From contig JACQPN010000025.1 in assembly GCA_016207515.1 (NCBI GenBank), forward strand, positions 248,001 to 312,000: 64,000 nucleotides of DNA, read 5' to 3'. This document shows, one piece after another, positions 1-8,296 of the stretch. Origin of the DNA: Euryarchaeota archaeon. GTDB taxonomy: Archaea; Thermoplasmatota; SW-10-69-26; JACQPN01. How positions within the stretch are numbered: the first letter of the stretch is position 1; every line of letters starts with the position of its first letter. Below the pieces are notes generated by a model, which worked only from the letters and a program-made list of their open reading frames with translations, had not been told where the DNA came from and did not search any database. The position numbers and the translations under genes were made by a program.

Positions 1-317
1 TCTGCAATCTTGCCACCTTTGACAATAATACTAGTTTGTTTGTGCTTCGGCATGTGCCGGGAGTCGTTCGATTGGGTAACCCAATATTTAAACGCGACCA
101 AAGTCGCTTGTGACTATCAGTGCATCAGCGACGATAACTGGTCGTCAAAGTATATTTCAATACTGGCCGGTCTACCAAGCCACGGGTTGGGCCCGCGTCC
201 CTCACATGGCGATAGTCGAGGGTGCCACGTCAAGCCACCGGCATGTGATGCGCTGGCCGTGGACGGCGGACGGCCCAAAGGCGCCGCTTTCCGTCGCGGT
301 GCTCGACCACACCCCCT
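1..317. other. Left-edge stretch without a convincing gene
   Basis: No reading frame here looks coding: the open frames over 10-432 have no recognisable motif and overlap the 3' end of the minus-strand gene that starts at 1055. The only structure I see is the palindrome and TATA-like run at 71-107, listed separately. The stretch is probably the 3' flank of the vitamin-uptake operon plus the upstream region of a gene outside the window. Confidence 0.5.
71..107. promoter_or_regulatory. Palindrome overlapping a TATA-like box
   Basis: Bases 71-85 form a perfect inverted repeat (ATTGGGT-A-ACCCAAT). It overlaps an AT-rich TATA-like run at 83-92 (AATATTTAAA), followed by a second inverted repeat GCGAC-CAAA-GTCGC at 94-107. 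An operator touching a TATA box is the usual archaeal repressor arrangement. The TATA run could serve either strand; no clear target gene lies to the right, so it may serve a gene left of the window. Confidence 0.4.
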
Positions 318-1055
318 CTACTCGCACGGGACCATGACCAGTCGCGACCGGACGTGCCCAGCGCTTTCCGCGACCGCGTCCTCGCACTGGTCCGCGCTCG
401 ACACGAAAGCGAAACCCGCCGTGAAGCCGTAACTCGATCCCGAGACGTTCAGCGTCCCTTGAGAGGCCGCGCGCCACGTCTGTTCGGGCCACGAGGCTCC
501 GGCGCGGTGCTGTAAGTCGGGGAAGGCCGCTTCTACGAAGGCGAGGCGGCCAAGACCCGGCTTCGACGGCGGTTGATCCGGGAACCCGAGACGTAGCGGG
601 TGGACCATGTCGAAATCGTCCACGTACCAGAGGACCTCATCACCATCCTGTAACGGCGGCCCGTAACGGATCCACTGTTTGTGCACGCCGTAGTACGTTG
701 CCACATAGTTTACCCGGTATTCCCACCAATGGGACCCATCATCCCAGTATTCTTCCCCGACTTTTGCCACCGTGAAGTCCAAGTCCACGTTCCAATCGCT
801 CACGCCGAGTCGGAATCCGCCCGATCGCGAGGCGGCAACGAGCGCCGCCAAGGGCGTTGTCGGCTCCAACGAGTAGTTTGTGCCACCGGTCGCCGTGACG
901 TTCACAGGTCCTTCGAGAAAGACGAAGCCGTCCCAGATGTGGCTGTTCCTCCCCTCGACGCGCACGTGAAGTGCCAGGCCGGACTCGGACATTGAGGGCG
1001 CGGCGCTGGCGTGAAGCGCGAGGGCGACCACGGCGACGAACAGACCCATCTTCAC
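318..1055 (-). CDS. Secreted DUF4430-like protein, putative beta-domain half of a split transcobalamin-like binder
   Basis: This 245-residue protein starts with a short signal peptide (about residues 1-19, ending ASA). Most of the rest resembles the DUF4430 / transcobalamin C-terminal fold: an EYRVNYV strand, then the phrase LQDGDEVLWYVDD, typical of the loop entering the last strands of that family. No C-terminal anchor is visible. The GTG start (1053-1055) directly abuts the TAA of the toroid gene, so the two are translationally coupled. In animal intrinsic factor and transcobalamin, an alpha/alpha toroid is followed by exactly such a beta domain, and the gene order here is the same. Cobalamin or a related corrinoid as ligand is inferred from this and from the ECF genes upstream. 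The DUF4430 call is by eye, not by profile search. Confidence 0.65.
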   Translation of the reverse strand: MKMGLFVAVVALALHASAAPSMSESGLALHVRVEGRNSHIWDGFVFLEGPVNVTATGGTNYSLEPTTPLAALVAASRSGGFRLGVSDWNVDLDFTVAKVGEEYWDDGSHWWEYRVNYVATYYGVHKQWIRYGPPLQDGDEVLWYVDDFDMVHPLRLGFPDQPPSKPGLGRLAFVEAAFPDLQHRAGASWPEQTWRAASQGTLNVSGSSYGFTAGFAFVSSADQCEDAVAESAGHVRSRLVMVPCE

Positions 1056-2081
1056 TTAGACCACGACTAGCGGCGTTCCCGTGAGGCCGATGACGGCAAA
1101 GGCGGTGAGTGTCGTCGATGGTCCACCGAATCCGGGGTTGTCTCTCATCCAATCGAAATGGCCGTCGCTGCCTTGGAGCGCCAAGAGGAATTGTACAGGG
1201 TCCTCGCCGGCGGGGGTCGTCCATGTGGAGCTTCTGGCGTCGCCGCCCAAGGCGCGGATGGCGCTTACGGCCCAGGCCGTGCTTGCACTGTTCGCCGTCG
1301 AGGCGGAGCCGTACCAAACGGGGTCGAGCACTGTGGAGCCACACCCGCCCGATGTCTTGTCCTGGAACGACGACATGTAGTTCAACCCGGTCAACGATGC
1401 GACGGAGTCCGGGCTTTCCCCTACGAGACGTAAGCCCATGAGAGCGGCGGCGGTATCGTCGACATCCGCGCCGCCTCCTAACACGAAGCCCGACGGCTCC
1501 GTTGCGCGGGCGTACCCCCAGCCACCGTGGGGCAATTGGTTCGCCAAGACCCAATCCCTCGTCTTCTCGAGGACCTGGGCGTCCACCGAATACCCCTTCT
1601 GCCACGCCGCGCCAAGCGCGATCAACGCGAAATAATCGTCGTTCAAAAGATCCGGAGAGCCGACCTGGGTCCCGTCAAAATACGTTTCGACACCTGCCAC
1701 GTAGTCGATACCGCAGAAACCGCGCGGATCGCCACCTATGCTCACGACGGCCGCGAGGGCGAGTTCGCGGTTCGTGGCGGTCGGCGGGATGCCCGCTCCG
1801 CTCGAGCAGAGGTGGTCGCCAAGGCTCGGTGCGGTCGGCGAGCTTCTCACCTCGAAGACGTCTTCGCCTGCGGCGGCGAGGGCGATGGCGGCCCAGTACG
1901 AATCGCCGAGCCCCCCGATCGAGCCGTCGGGGGAGATCCGCCCTTTGATGTACGAGACGCCGAGCGCCACCGCATCATCTTCCGCCGTGGCCGCAGCGCC
2001 TTGCATCGGCACCATGGCAGTCAAGCCCAAGCCCACAACCCACACGAGAAGCACCTTCGTCAACCCCGCAACACCATCCAT
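1056..2081 (-). CDS. Secreted alpha/alpha-toroid protein (terpenoid-cyclase/intrinsic-factor-like)
   Basis: The protein has 341 residues. An N-terminal hydrophobic signal segment (about residues 8-30) ends at AAATA. The mature part carries repeated helical-hairpin signatures of the prenyltransferase/squalene-cyclase toroid superfamily: PDGSIGG (about 50), LPHGGWGYA (about 185), DVDDTAAALMGL, STAWAVSAI and GSDGHFDW. The same fold forms the cobalamin-binding alpha domain of intrinsic factor and transcobalamin. Enzymatic cyclase function is unlikely: it is short, secreted, and the DDTA motif alone is not diagnostic. It lies 20 bases after the fused ECF membrane gene and directly before the DUF4430-like gene, so I infer an extracellular substrate-capture protein for that transporter. 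The four Cys in the mature part could form disulfides. Confidence 0.7.
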   Translation of the reverse strand: MDGVAGLTKVLLVWVVGLGLTAMVPMQGAAATAEDDAVALGVSYIKGRISPDGSIGGLGDSYWAAIALAAAGEDVFEVRSSPTAPSLGDHLCSSGAGIPPTATNRELALAAVVSIGGDPRGFCGIDYVAGVETYFDGTQVGSPDLLNDDYFALIALGAAWQKGYSVDAQVLEKTRDWVLANQLPHGGWGYARATEPSGFVLGGGADVDDTAAALMGLRLVGESPDSVASLTGLNYMSSFQDKTSGGCGSTVLDPVWYGSASTANSASTAWAVSAIRALGGDARSSTWTTPAGEDPVQFLLALQGSDGHFDWMRDNPGFGGPSTTLTAFAVIGLTGTPLVVV

Positions 2082-2090
2082 TCAAACACA

Positions 2091-2106
2091 CTTGATTACA
2101 ATCAAG
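2091..2106. promoter_or_regulatory. Perfect 16-bp palindrome between ECF and toroid genes
   Basis: The sequence CTTGATT-AC-AATCAAG is a perfect inverted repeat. It spans the stop codon of the ECF T+S gene and lies about 10 bases before the toroid gene start. It could be an RNA hairpin that adjusts expression of the binding proteins relative to the membrane genes, or an internal operator. Confidence 0.4.
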
Positions 2107-3448
2107 CAGGTTTGACGCCGTACAGCCCTACGCGGCTTATACCTTCCCGGGGCGCTTCACGTGGACGGACCAGACCAGCACGGCGTAAGGTCGATAGGAC
2201 GGGATACGACAGCGCGACGAAAAGGGCCGAATTCGCGACGGCGGCCGGGCCGTTGAAAAGGAGCCCGCCCCCGACGACCACCATGTACACCGTCATGTCC
2301 GGCGGGGCGCCAGCCACGACGGCTAGTCCAAAGGAGAGCGAATCCGCCGCAACGCTGAAGAAGATGCTGAACGCGAAACCGAGGACGGCCGCGAGTACCG
2401 CGGCTATCGGGAGCGGCGAATCGCCCTTCTGCCCGAAGTCTACGCGGCCCAAGAGGCCGCTCACACCGCCAAGGAGCGCCATGGGGAGCGCATTGACCAA
2501 TATCCCCGCTCCACCGCTTGCGAGCGCGATATCCGTAGCGGCCATCGCCAATAATCCCGAGAGGAAACCGACGCGCGTCCCGTAGGCTACGCCTGCGATG
2601 AAGACGACGAAATATGTGAGGGCAACGTTGGGGATCCAGAGGAAAAGCAACCGCCCCGCGATGGCGAGCGAGGCGAAGGCGATGACCAATCCCACCCGCG
2701 TCGCTTCGCCCTCGTAACCCGCGACGACGAGGGCCCGCGACAGGTTCCTCGCCCGTTTTCCGGAGAGCACGAACGCGGGGACGACGAGGGCCCGTAGCGA
2801 ACGCTTCCTTCCCGCTTTCCCGCGAAGCGCCAGACCTCGAAGGTCCTGGGCGTTCTTGATGGCCTTCAACTCCTGGATCGCTATGGGGGCGAACCGGACC
2901 GTCCCGGCGAAAAGGACCGCGACGCCGGGAAGGCCGCAGAGAATGCGCATCCATTCACCGCCCGAAACGGTCGACCGTGCGACGCCGATGGCGAGTATCA
3001 CGACCGCGAAGCGCACAAAGAGGAGACTGCCCGCTTGGAGGCCGGGGACCGACACTCTAGCGAGGCCCAACTCGACGAAGGGCGGCGTGGGATTCGTGAC
3101 CGCCCAGATGATGGGAAGCGGGACGATCAGGAAGAAGGCGCGACCAGAATCCAAGATCGCCCGCTTCCTCGATGCCACCACCAGGATGGTGGCGCAAAGG
3201 AGCCCGTCGAGGACGAGGACCGTCGGGGCCCCCATGAGAGCTACGAGCGTGAGGATGAAGGGGACCGACGACCGGGCGGCGACCGGCACCCTGGCGTAGG
3301 GCGACACCGGTCGCCTGGAGCCTTGCGACGAAACGCGCGTCTCACGCTCGAAGGCACCGTTCCTCGTCGCAGCCACCAAGGGTCCTTCGTCCCGTGAGGA
3401 CACGTCTCGTAGGTCATCGACGGCCGGCCTCCACGCCGTCGCGGTCAT
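2102..3448 (-). CDS. ECF transporter membrane protein: fused T component and S-like component
   Basis: This 448-residue protein has a non-hydrophobic N-terminus (about 60 residues), then two hydrophobic halves. Residues 60-250 look like an EcfT/CbiQ T component, including the cytosolic coupling region with AQDLRG (about 205) and a second Ala-Gly pair in SRALVVAGYEG (about 245), matching the two short coupling helices of the family. Residues 255-425 look like an ECF S component: five or six membrane segments with YGTRVGFLSG and LLGGVSGLLGR. T and S are normally separate genes, so the fusion makes a dedicated transporter. It overlaps the ATPase gene by 4 bases. The substrate cannot be read from the sequence; corrinoid is inferred from the downstream secreted proteins. 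Confidence 0.75.
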   Translation of the reverse strand: MTATAWRPAVDDLRDVSSRDEGPLVAATRNGAFERETRVSSQGSRRPVSPYARVPVAARSSVPFILTLVALMGAPTVLVLDGLLCATILVVASRKRAILDSGRAFFLIVPLPIIWAVTNPTPPFVELGLARVSVPGLQAGSLLFVRFAVVILAIGVARSTVSGGEWMRILCGLPGVAVLFAGTVRFAPIAIQELKAIKNAQDLRGLALRGKAGRKRSLRALVVPAFVLSGKRARNLSRALVVAGYEGEATRVGLVIAFASLAIAGRLLFLWIPNVALTYFVVFIAGVAYGTRVGFLSGLLAMAATDIALASGGAGILVNALPMALLGGVSGLLGRVDFGQKGDSPLPIAAVLAAVLGFAFSIFFSVAADSLSFGLAVVAGAPPDMTVYMVVVGGGLLFNGPAAVANSALFVALSYPVLSTLRRAGLVRPREAPREGISRVGLYGVKPA

Positions 3449-4899
3449 CTTGCGGGGACGACCTCGGGGCGTCGCTCAAGGCGGCCGCTTTCCAAATGGA
3501 CTGATGCGTCGGCGAGCGGGAAAAGCCTGTCATCGTGCGTGGCGATCACGACGACATGGTCGCTCCTTGCTCTTTCGATGAGGCGGGAAAGACCGGCGAA
3601 CCCCTTTGCATCAAGGCCCACCGTGGGCTCGTCGAACAGATGCACGGCCGGATCGTGTGCAAGCGCCGCCGCGATCGCCGCACGCTGGCGCTCCCCCCCG
3701 CTCAAGGACGCGGGATGCCGGTCTAGAAGCGGTTCAAGCGCCAACGCCTCCACGAGCGCCGCGGCGCTTCCGGGGACGCCGAGATTCTCCGGGCCGAAGG
3801 CGAGTTCTTCGGCGACGGTAGGCGAGAAGAGCATATCGGCGGCCCTTTGCGTGACGAGCCCCACCTGCCTTGCCCTCTCCCCCGATTCGAGCGGCGCCAG
3901 GGGCTTGCCTTCGAGCGTGATGTTCCCGGCGTTTGGGCGCACGAACCCGGCCAAACAGCGTAAGAGCGTAGTCTTACCCGAGCCGTTGTCGCCAAGTAGC
4001 ATCGTGACGCCGCGACCCAACGACAGATCGATGGGCCCGAGCGAAAAACCGTCAAGGCTCACCTCAAGGCCCGCGATTTGAAGGCCGTGTGGGCCTTCTG
4101 CGACCGGGCCCTTCCCGCGTGCCCGGGCGTCCCATGCGCCGTGCACTCGCCCGCGCGCGGCCTCGGTGGCCGCCGTCCGCCCCATGAAGACCGAGGGCCT
4201 GCCGTCGAAAACCACGACACCCTCGTGGAGCGCGACGACCCGCTCGACGTGCGGCATGACGTCGCGCCACCGGTGCTCGGCGATGATGACGGTCGCATCA
4301 GCGGAGCGTGTGCCGATGTCGCCCAGGATTCTTTTTCGCCAATGCGCGTCGAGGCCGTTGAGCGGCTCGTCAAGAAGGAGAAGCGGGGCTGATCCCGGTA
4401 GGCAAGCGAGGGCCGCGCGGCGCGATTCGCCGCCACTCAGCGAATCAATCCGCCTGTCCGCGAATGCGTCGAGTCCAAGATTGGACAAGCGCTCGTAACG
4501 CGTCGCCCCCGTGCTCCCGGGCCCCGATGAAGCGGCACGTGCGTGAACGTCGGCACGCGCCTTGGGAAGCCCTAGAAGCGCGTCGCGGAGGATGAGTTCG
4601 CTTTCGACGTCCTCGGCCAAGAACTGGTTCTCGCTCTCTTGGAAGAGGAACCCTACGCGCCTCGCCGTTTCGCGGCTTCGTTTACCGGCATCGACACCAT
4701 CCAATCTGATGTGGCCCTCGACGGCGGCCGCTGCATCGCTCTTGAAAAGCCCGGCGATGGCCATGAGCAGCGTGCTCTTTCCCGAGCCCGAGGCGCCGGC
4801 GAGGAGCACCCGCTCGCCGGAGGCGATGTCGAGCGACCTCACATCGAGCATCAAGGCGCCGTTTTGAAAGACGCGGAGGCCTTCAATCCCTACGCGCAA
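3445..4899 (-). CDS. ECF transporter ATPase, two ABC domains in one chain
   Basis: This 484-residue protein holds two complete ATP-binding cassettes. The first has Walker A GASGSGKST (about residues 36-44), signature LSGGESRRA and Walker B LLLLDEP. The second has GDNGSGKTT (about 305), signature LSGGERQRA and VHLFDEP. The halves are joined by a linker near residues 245-270. This is the EcfA1-EcfA2 pair fused, as in some archaeal and actinobacterial ECF systems. It hydrolyses ATP to drive the T+S membrane protein encoded next, with which it overlaps by 4 bases; the upstream regulator gene overlaps it by 17 bases. All motifs look intact in both halves, so both sites may be active. Confidence 0.85.
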   Translation of the reverse strand: MRVGIEGLRVFQNGALMLDVRSLDIASGERVLLAGASGSGKSTLLMAIAGLFKSDAAAAVEGHIRLDGVDAGKRSRETARRVGFLFQESENQFLAEDVESELILRDALLGLPKARADVHARAASSGPGSTGATRYERLSNLGLDAFADRRIDSLSGGESRRAALACLPGSAPLLLLDEPLNGLDAHWRKRILGDIGTRSADATVIIAEHRWRDVMPHVERVVALHEGVVVFDGRPSVFMGRTAATEAARGRVHGAWDARARGKGPVAEGPHGLQIAGLEVSLDGFSLGPIDLSLGRGVTMLLGDNGSGKTTLLRCLAGFVRPNAGNITLEGKPLAPLESGERARQVGLVTQRAADMLFSPTVAEELAFGPENLGVPGSAAALVEALALEPLLDRHPASLSGGERQRAAIAAALAHDPAVHLFDEPTVGLDAKGFAGLSRLIERARSDHVVVIATHDDRLFPLADASVHLESGRLERRPEVVPAR

Positions 4900-5782
4900 A
4901 GCGTGCCGGTCCTCCGGGACTCAAGATCGCGATCGGGACGCGTTCCGGGGCGCTTGCGTTGTACGACTCCAATTCCCCGAGGACCTCCTTCATCTCTGGC
5001 CCGGGGACGAGTAGAAGCGCTTCAAGGCCGAGCTGGGCTGCGTTGAAGGCCGCCTGCACGGGGGCGAAGCGGAAGGCCGGCTCCAATCCGAGCCGTCGAA
5101 GCGCCGCCCGCCCCTCCGTGCCTACCGCGCCGGCGTGCACGGTGCGCATGTCGAGGTCGCCAAGGGAGGCTTGGAGTGCGCGCGTCCCCAACCGTCGTGA
5201 GCCGCCTTCGCGCGCCCCCGGGACTCGGACAAGGTTAAGCCGCGCCGTATTTATTTCGACCACACCTTCGAGGTCGCCCACGAGCACCTCTTCGCCGCGC
5301 TCGGCGGACGAGAGCGCCTTGCCCTTTGACGAGGAATCACGCCCGCCGAAAGCGACCAGCTCGCCTTCGACCATGAAAAGCCCCAAAGGATCGCCTTCCC
5401 TGATCTTGTTCCCCGCGACGGCCGAGCAGGCGTCGATCACGTTCAAACGGAGGACGGCGTCGTCCACGTAACGCTTGATGTCAAGCATCGACTCTAACAG
5501 TTCTTGGCGCCCGAGGGCACTGAGGTTGTACCCGTCGCTCGAATGCTCCACGTGCCTTGCTTGCCGGAGTTCATCGAGATGGTTCAAGACGCCTTGGATC
5601 GTCATGCCCACGGCGTCTGCGAGTTGTTTCGGCCGGACGGGCTCGGCCTGCGAGACCTCGAACATGAGAAGGAGCCGTGTGAGGCGCTTCTTGTCGCGTA
5701 GCGTTCTCGCATCGGAGCGGCGCTCTTCATGGCGTTGCGACGGGAACGTTTGAGGACGCATGCTTGCCACGGGCCGGTGCAT
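4883..5782 (-). CDS. Winged-helix regulator with C-terminal sensor-like domain, first gene of the ECF operon
   Basis: The protein has up to 299 residues. Residues 28-95 form a winged helix: RLLLMFEVSQAE, then LADAVGMTIQGVLNHLDELR as recognition region, then the wing. The remaining about 200 residues have no motif I can name; they resemble the C-terminal regions of archaeal predicted regulators with a small-molecule or sensor domain. Its 3' end overlaps the ATPase gene by 17 bases, so it is cotranscribed with the transporter and may control it in response to the vitamin. The start is uncertain: ATG at 5782, or the ATG at 5761 (MRPQ). A TATA-like GTTTAATA (minus strand, 5796-5803) lies just upstream, which fits a very short leader from a downstream start better. 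Confidence 0.6.
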   Translation of the reverse strand: MHRPVASMRPQTFPSQRHEERRSDARTLRDKKRLTRLLLMFEVSQAEPVRPKQLADAVGMTIQGVLNHLDELRQARHVEHSSDGYNLSALGRQELLESMLDIKRYVDDAVLRLNVIDACSAVAGNKIREGDPLGLFMVEGELVAFGGRDSSSKGKALSSAERGEEVLVGDLEGVVEINTARLNLVRVPGAREGGSRRLGTRALQASLGDLDMRTVHAGAVGTEGRAALRRLGLEPAFRFAPVQAAFNAAQLGLEALLLVPGPEMKEVLGELESYNASAPERVPIAILSPGGPARFARRD

Positions 5783-5795
5783 GCGACGCCGACCG

Positions 5796-5803
5796 TATTA
5801 AAC
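5796..5803 (-). promoter_or_regulatory. TATA-like box of the ECF operon
   Basis: GTTTAATA on the minus strand lies 14-21 bases before the ATG at 5782 and about 39 bases before the alternative ATG at 5761. No other AT-rich run is close. It is the likely promoter for the five-gene minus-strand operon. Confidence 0.4.
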
Positions 5804-5928
5804 TGGAGGTGAATTCATTCAATCCTGTTTAGGTCATGCTGCAGGTAAGACCGACCCTATTTGCCGACTTTCCCGGCGTATGCCCCGTCCGTGGGCGCTC
5901 CTATGAGCTATGCCAAACGTTCGCCCGG

Positions 5929-6186
5929 TCATTGGCCGAGCGCGAGACGCTCTTCGCCCCCATTGGGCCGCATGGTAAGACGCTCGACGCCAATCGCCGA
6001 AGGCTTGGCCAGCCGGAAATGCTCCCAACTCGCGTAGCCCGAAGCGAACCCGCACCAGCGGCAACTGTGCATCATCTCACCGAAGACCGGCTTTCCAAAG
6101 CGCGGGACGGCCACCGTTGATTCGAACACCCGCTCGCAAGACCGACACTGGACGTTGAAATTCTCCACCCAAAGCACCTCGGCCAA
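5929..6186 (-). CDS. Small zinc-ribbon-like protein
   Basis: This 85-residue protein has two CxxC knuckles, CRSC (about residues 14-17) and CRWC (about 42-45), separated by about 24 residues, which fits a single zinc ribbon. The rest is basic and aromatic with no membrane segment. It stands alone on the minus strand, head-to-head with purB. Such proteins in archaea bind nucleic acid or protein partners, but nothing here points to a particular role. I call it real because both knuckles are kept in one frame and the frame ends in the middle of an otherwise gene-free stretch. Confidence 0.5.
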   Translation of the reverse strand: MAEVLWVENFNVQCRSCERVFESTVAVPRFGKPVFGEMMHSCRWCGFASGYASWEHFRLAKPSAIGVERLTMRPNGGEERLALGQ

Positions 6187-6295
6187 GAGCGGCGCTCGTT
6201 GGACTTACGTACCGTGGAAGTCCCAAAACGGCCCGACTTTGACAGGTCATGGTCGCTTTCCCCCTGTCAAGGCTAGCGCCCTCCGCGCCTACACA

Positions 6296-6303
6296 ATTTA
6301 TAA
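6296..6303 (+). promoter_or_regulatory. TATA box of purB
   Basis: TTTATAAG lies with its centre about 28 bases before the ATG at 6328. That spacing fits a leaderless transcript beginning at or next to this ATG and argues against the in-frame GTG at 6310. Confidence 0.55.
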
Positions 6304-6327
6304 GGCCCCGTGCCTCTGGAAGACGCG

Positions 6328-7788
6328 ATGTCAGAGCTTCTCGCTTGCCCGCTCGACTACCGTTACGGCTCGCTCCAGATGCGAACAATATTCGCCGAGG
6401 AAGGCCGACTCGGCAGGCTCCTCGAGGTCGAAGCCGCCCTGGCGCGCTCACAGGCAAGGCTCGGAATCATCCCCCGTTCGGCAGCCACCGAGATCGGCCG
6501 AAAAGCGACGACCAAGGACGTGAAGGTCTCGCGCGTGAAGGCCATCGAGAAGGAGATCCAACACGACCTCATGGCGGTGGTGAAGGCGTTGACGGAAAAG
6601 TGCTCGCCAGAGGCCGGGCGCTACGTGCACTATGGCGCGACCTCCTACGACATCATCGATTGCGCCAACGCGCTCATGCTACGCTCCTCGCTCGACATCG
6701 TCGAGGCCCGCCTCATCGATCTCATGCGGGCCTTCGCTCGCCTCGCCAAGGAGCACCGTGACACGGTCTGCGTCGGAAGAAGCCACGGCCAGCACGCCGT
6801 GCCGATGACTTTCGGCCTCAAGATAGCGGTCTTCCTCGCCGAGGCCCGCCGCCACCTCGAACGACTACGCGAAGCCAGGGGACGCATCCTCGTCGGGAAA
6901 GTGATGGGCGCCGTGGGCACCGGCGCGGGACTTGGGCCCAAGGCCCTTGAGATCCAACGGCTCGTCGCCGCCGACCTCGGCATCGGCATGGAGGAGGCCG
7001 CCACACAGATCGTCCAACGCGACAGGTACAACGAACTCCTCGCGATACTCGCGAACCTCGCAGCCTCCCTGGAAAAGTTCGCAACGGAAGTGCGTAACCT
7101 CCAGCGAAACGAGATCGGCGAGGTGGCCGAAGGCTTCGATCGAGCGAACCAAGTAGGCTCCTCGACGATGGCGCAGAAACGCAATCCCGTCCGCTGCGAG
7201 CGGATAAGCGGCCTCGCGCGGGTGGTACGCGCACTGCTTGCCCCGGCTTACGAGAATTCCGTGCAATGGCACGAGCGCGACCTGTCGAACTCGAGCGGCG
7301 AGCGCGTGATAATCCCCCATGCCCTCATCCTCACGGACCACATACTATCCGACGCCGTACGCGTCTTCAACGAACTGGAGGTCTATCCGGAGGCGATGCG
7401 CCGAAACCTCCTCATGTCGAGCGAGGTGATGGCCGAATCCGTCGTCATCACGCTCACCGCGAACGGCATGGGACGCCAGGACGCGCATGAAATCGTTCGG
7501 ACCGCGGCGATGGCGGCCGAGGACGCTCGCGCCCATGCGCTTGCGAAGGGGCTTTCATCGGCCATGACCGGGCGGGAATTCCGCGATTCGCTCCTTTCGG
7601 ACAAGCGCGTTTCGGCGATACTCACGCGACCCGAACTCGATGAGGCCCTGCGACCGGAATCGTACGTCGGCGTGTCGGCCCAGATTGTGGACCGGGTGCT
7701 CAAGAACGCCGCGCCTGCGATCCGGGGAAAGGCGGCGACCGCGGCGAGGGTGGGGAAGACTCGCAGGCGCGGCTCAAGAAGGAAATGA
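6328..7788 (+). CDS. purB: Adenylosuccinate lyase
   Basis: It catalyses two beta-eliminations in purine synthesis: SAICAR to AICAR, and adenylosuccinate to AMP, both releasing fumarate. The family signature GSSTMAQKRNPVRCE is at about residues 280-294 and the conserved YGATSYDI and GRSHGQHAVP stretches (about 100 and 150) are present, as in the fumarase/aspartase superfamily. In the signature the usual Pro of SSxMPxKxN is replaced by Ala (TMAQKRN), which occurs in the family. Length (486 residues) is normal, with a basic C-terminal tail (KTRRRGSRRK). I chose ATG 6328 over GTG 6310 because of the TATA spacing. purM lies far away at 54 kb, so the pathway genes are not clustered. Confidence 0.93.
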   Translation: MSELLACPLDYRYGSLQMRTIFAEEGRLGRLLEVEAALARSQARLGIIPRSAATEIGRKATTKDVKVSRVKAIEKEIQHDLMAVVKALTEKCSPEAGRYVHYGATSYDIIDCANALMLRSSLDIVEARLIDLMRAFARLAKEHRDTVCVGRSHGQHAVPMTFGLKIAVFLAEARRHLERLREARGRILVGKVMGAVGTGAGLGPKALEIQRLVAADLGIGMEEAATQIVQRDRYNELLAILANLAASLEKFATEVRNLQRNEIGEVAEGFDRANQVGSSTMAQKRNPVRCERISGLARVVRALLAPAYENSVQWHERDLSNSSGERVIIPHALILTDHILSDAVRVFNELEVYPEAMRRNLLMSSEVMAESVVITLTANGMGRQDAHEIVRTAAMAAEDARAHALAKGLSSAMTGREFRDSLLSDKRVSAILTRPELDEALRPESYVGVSAQIVDRVLKNAAPAIRGKAATAARVGKTRRRGSRRK

Positions 7789-7855
7789 AAGTCTTAGGAA
7801 TCGCGACGATCAAGTCTTCGGGCTAGTTCTTGCTCGAAATCATGGTCTTGAGACC

Positions 7856-8296
7856 TCAGCCCTTCTGTGGCCGGGTGCCCGCGTTGTCCATCGTCTCCAC
7901 CATTTCGGCTGTCGTGAATGTCCGCACGCGTGTCTGCTTGCGGAGAGCTTTGTCCTGAGTCCAGATGCCATCGCACGGGACGGAGAGAGCGACGGCGACG
8001 AAGACGGCGTCCTCGGGATCGAGGTCGTGCATGATCTTACGGGCCTCGGGAAGATGCGATCGGAAGTCGCTTTCAGGAACGGTCTCCACGCGCGCCGTGA
8101 TGAGGGCGAGCAACAACTCGGCCTCGTCTCTCGACATGCCCATGCGGGCAACGAGATCGTCCAAATGGCGCTCGATCTCGGCTCTCCCGTGCTCTGGTAG
8201 AATGAAAGTGTGGACGGGGGAGGCGAGGATTGCGCGCGACGTCGAGTCCCGCAGAAGCGCAGCGATGACGATGTTCGTGTCGAGGACCGGCTTCAC
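7856..8296 (-). CDS. PIN-domain toxin-like ribonuclease
   Basis: This 146-residue protein begins MKPVLDTNIVIAALL, the typical PIN start with the first catalytic Asp at residue 6. Further conserved acids follow in AEIERHL (Glu), LDPEDAVFVAVAL (Asp pair) and GIWTQDKAL (Asp). PIN domains are Mg-dependent RNases, and VapC-type toxins usually cut tRNA or rRNA. The start overlaps the end of the small gene before it by 4 bases, the usual antitoxin-toxin order. All expected acidic residues are present, so it is likely active. Convergent with purB. Confidence 0.85.
   Translation of the reverse strand: MKPVLDTNIVIAALLRDSTSRAILASPVHTFILPEHGRAEIERHLDDLVARMGMSRDEAELLLALITARVETVPESDFRSHLPEARKIMHDLDPEDAVFVAVALSVPCDGIWTQDKALRKQTRVRTFTTAEMVETMDNAGTRPQKG

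Noticed and set aside
10-432. 140-residue open frame at the left edge, plus strand
   Set aside because: No motif or sensible composition, and it overlaps the end of the well-supported minus-strand secreted protein gene.
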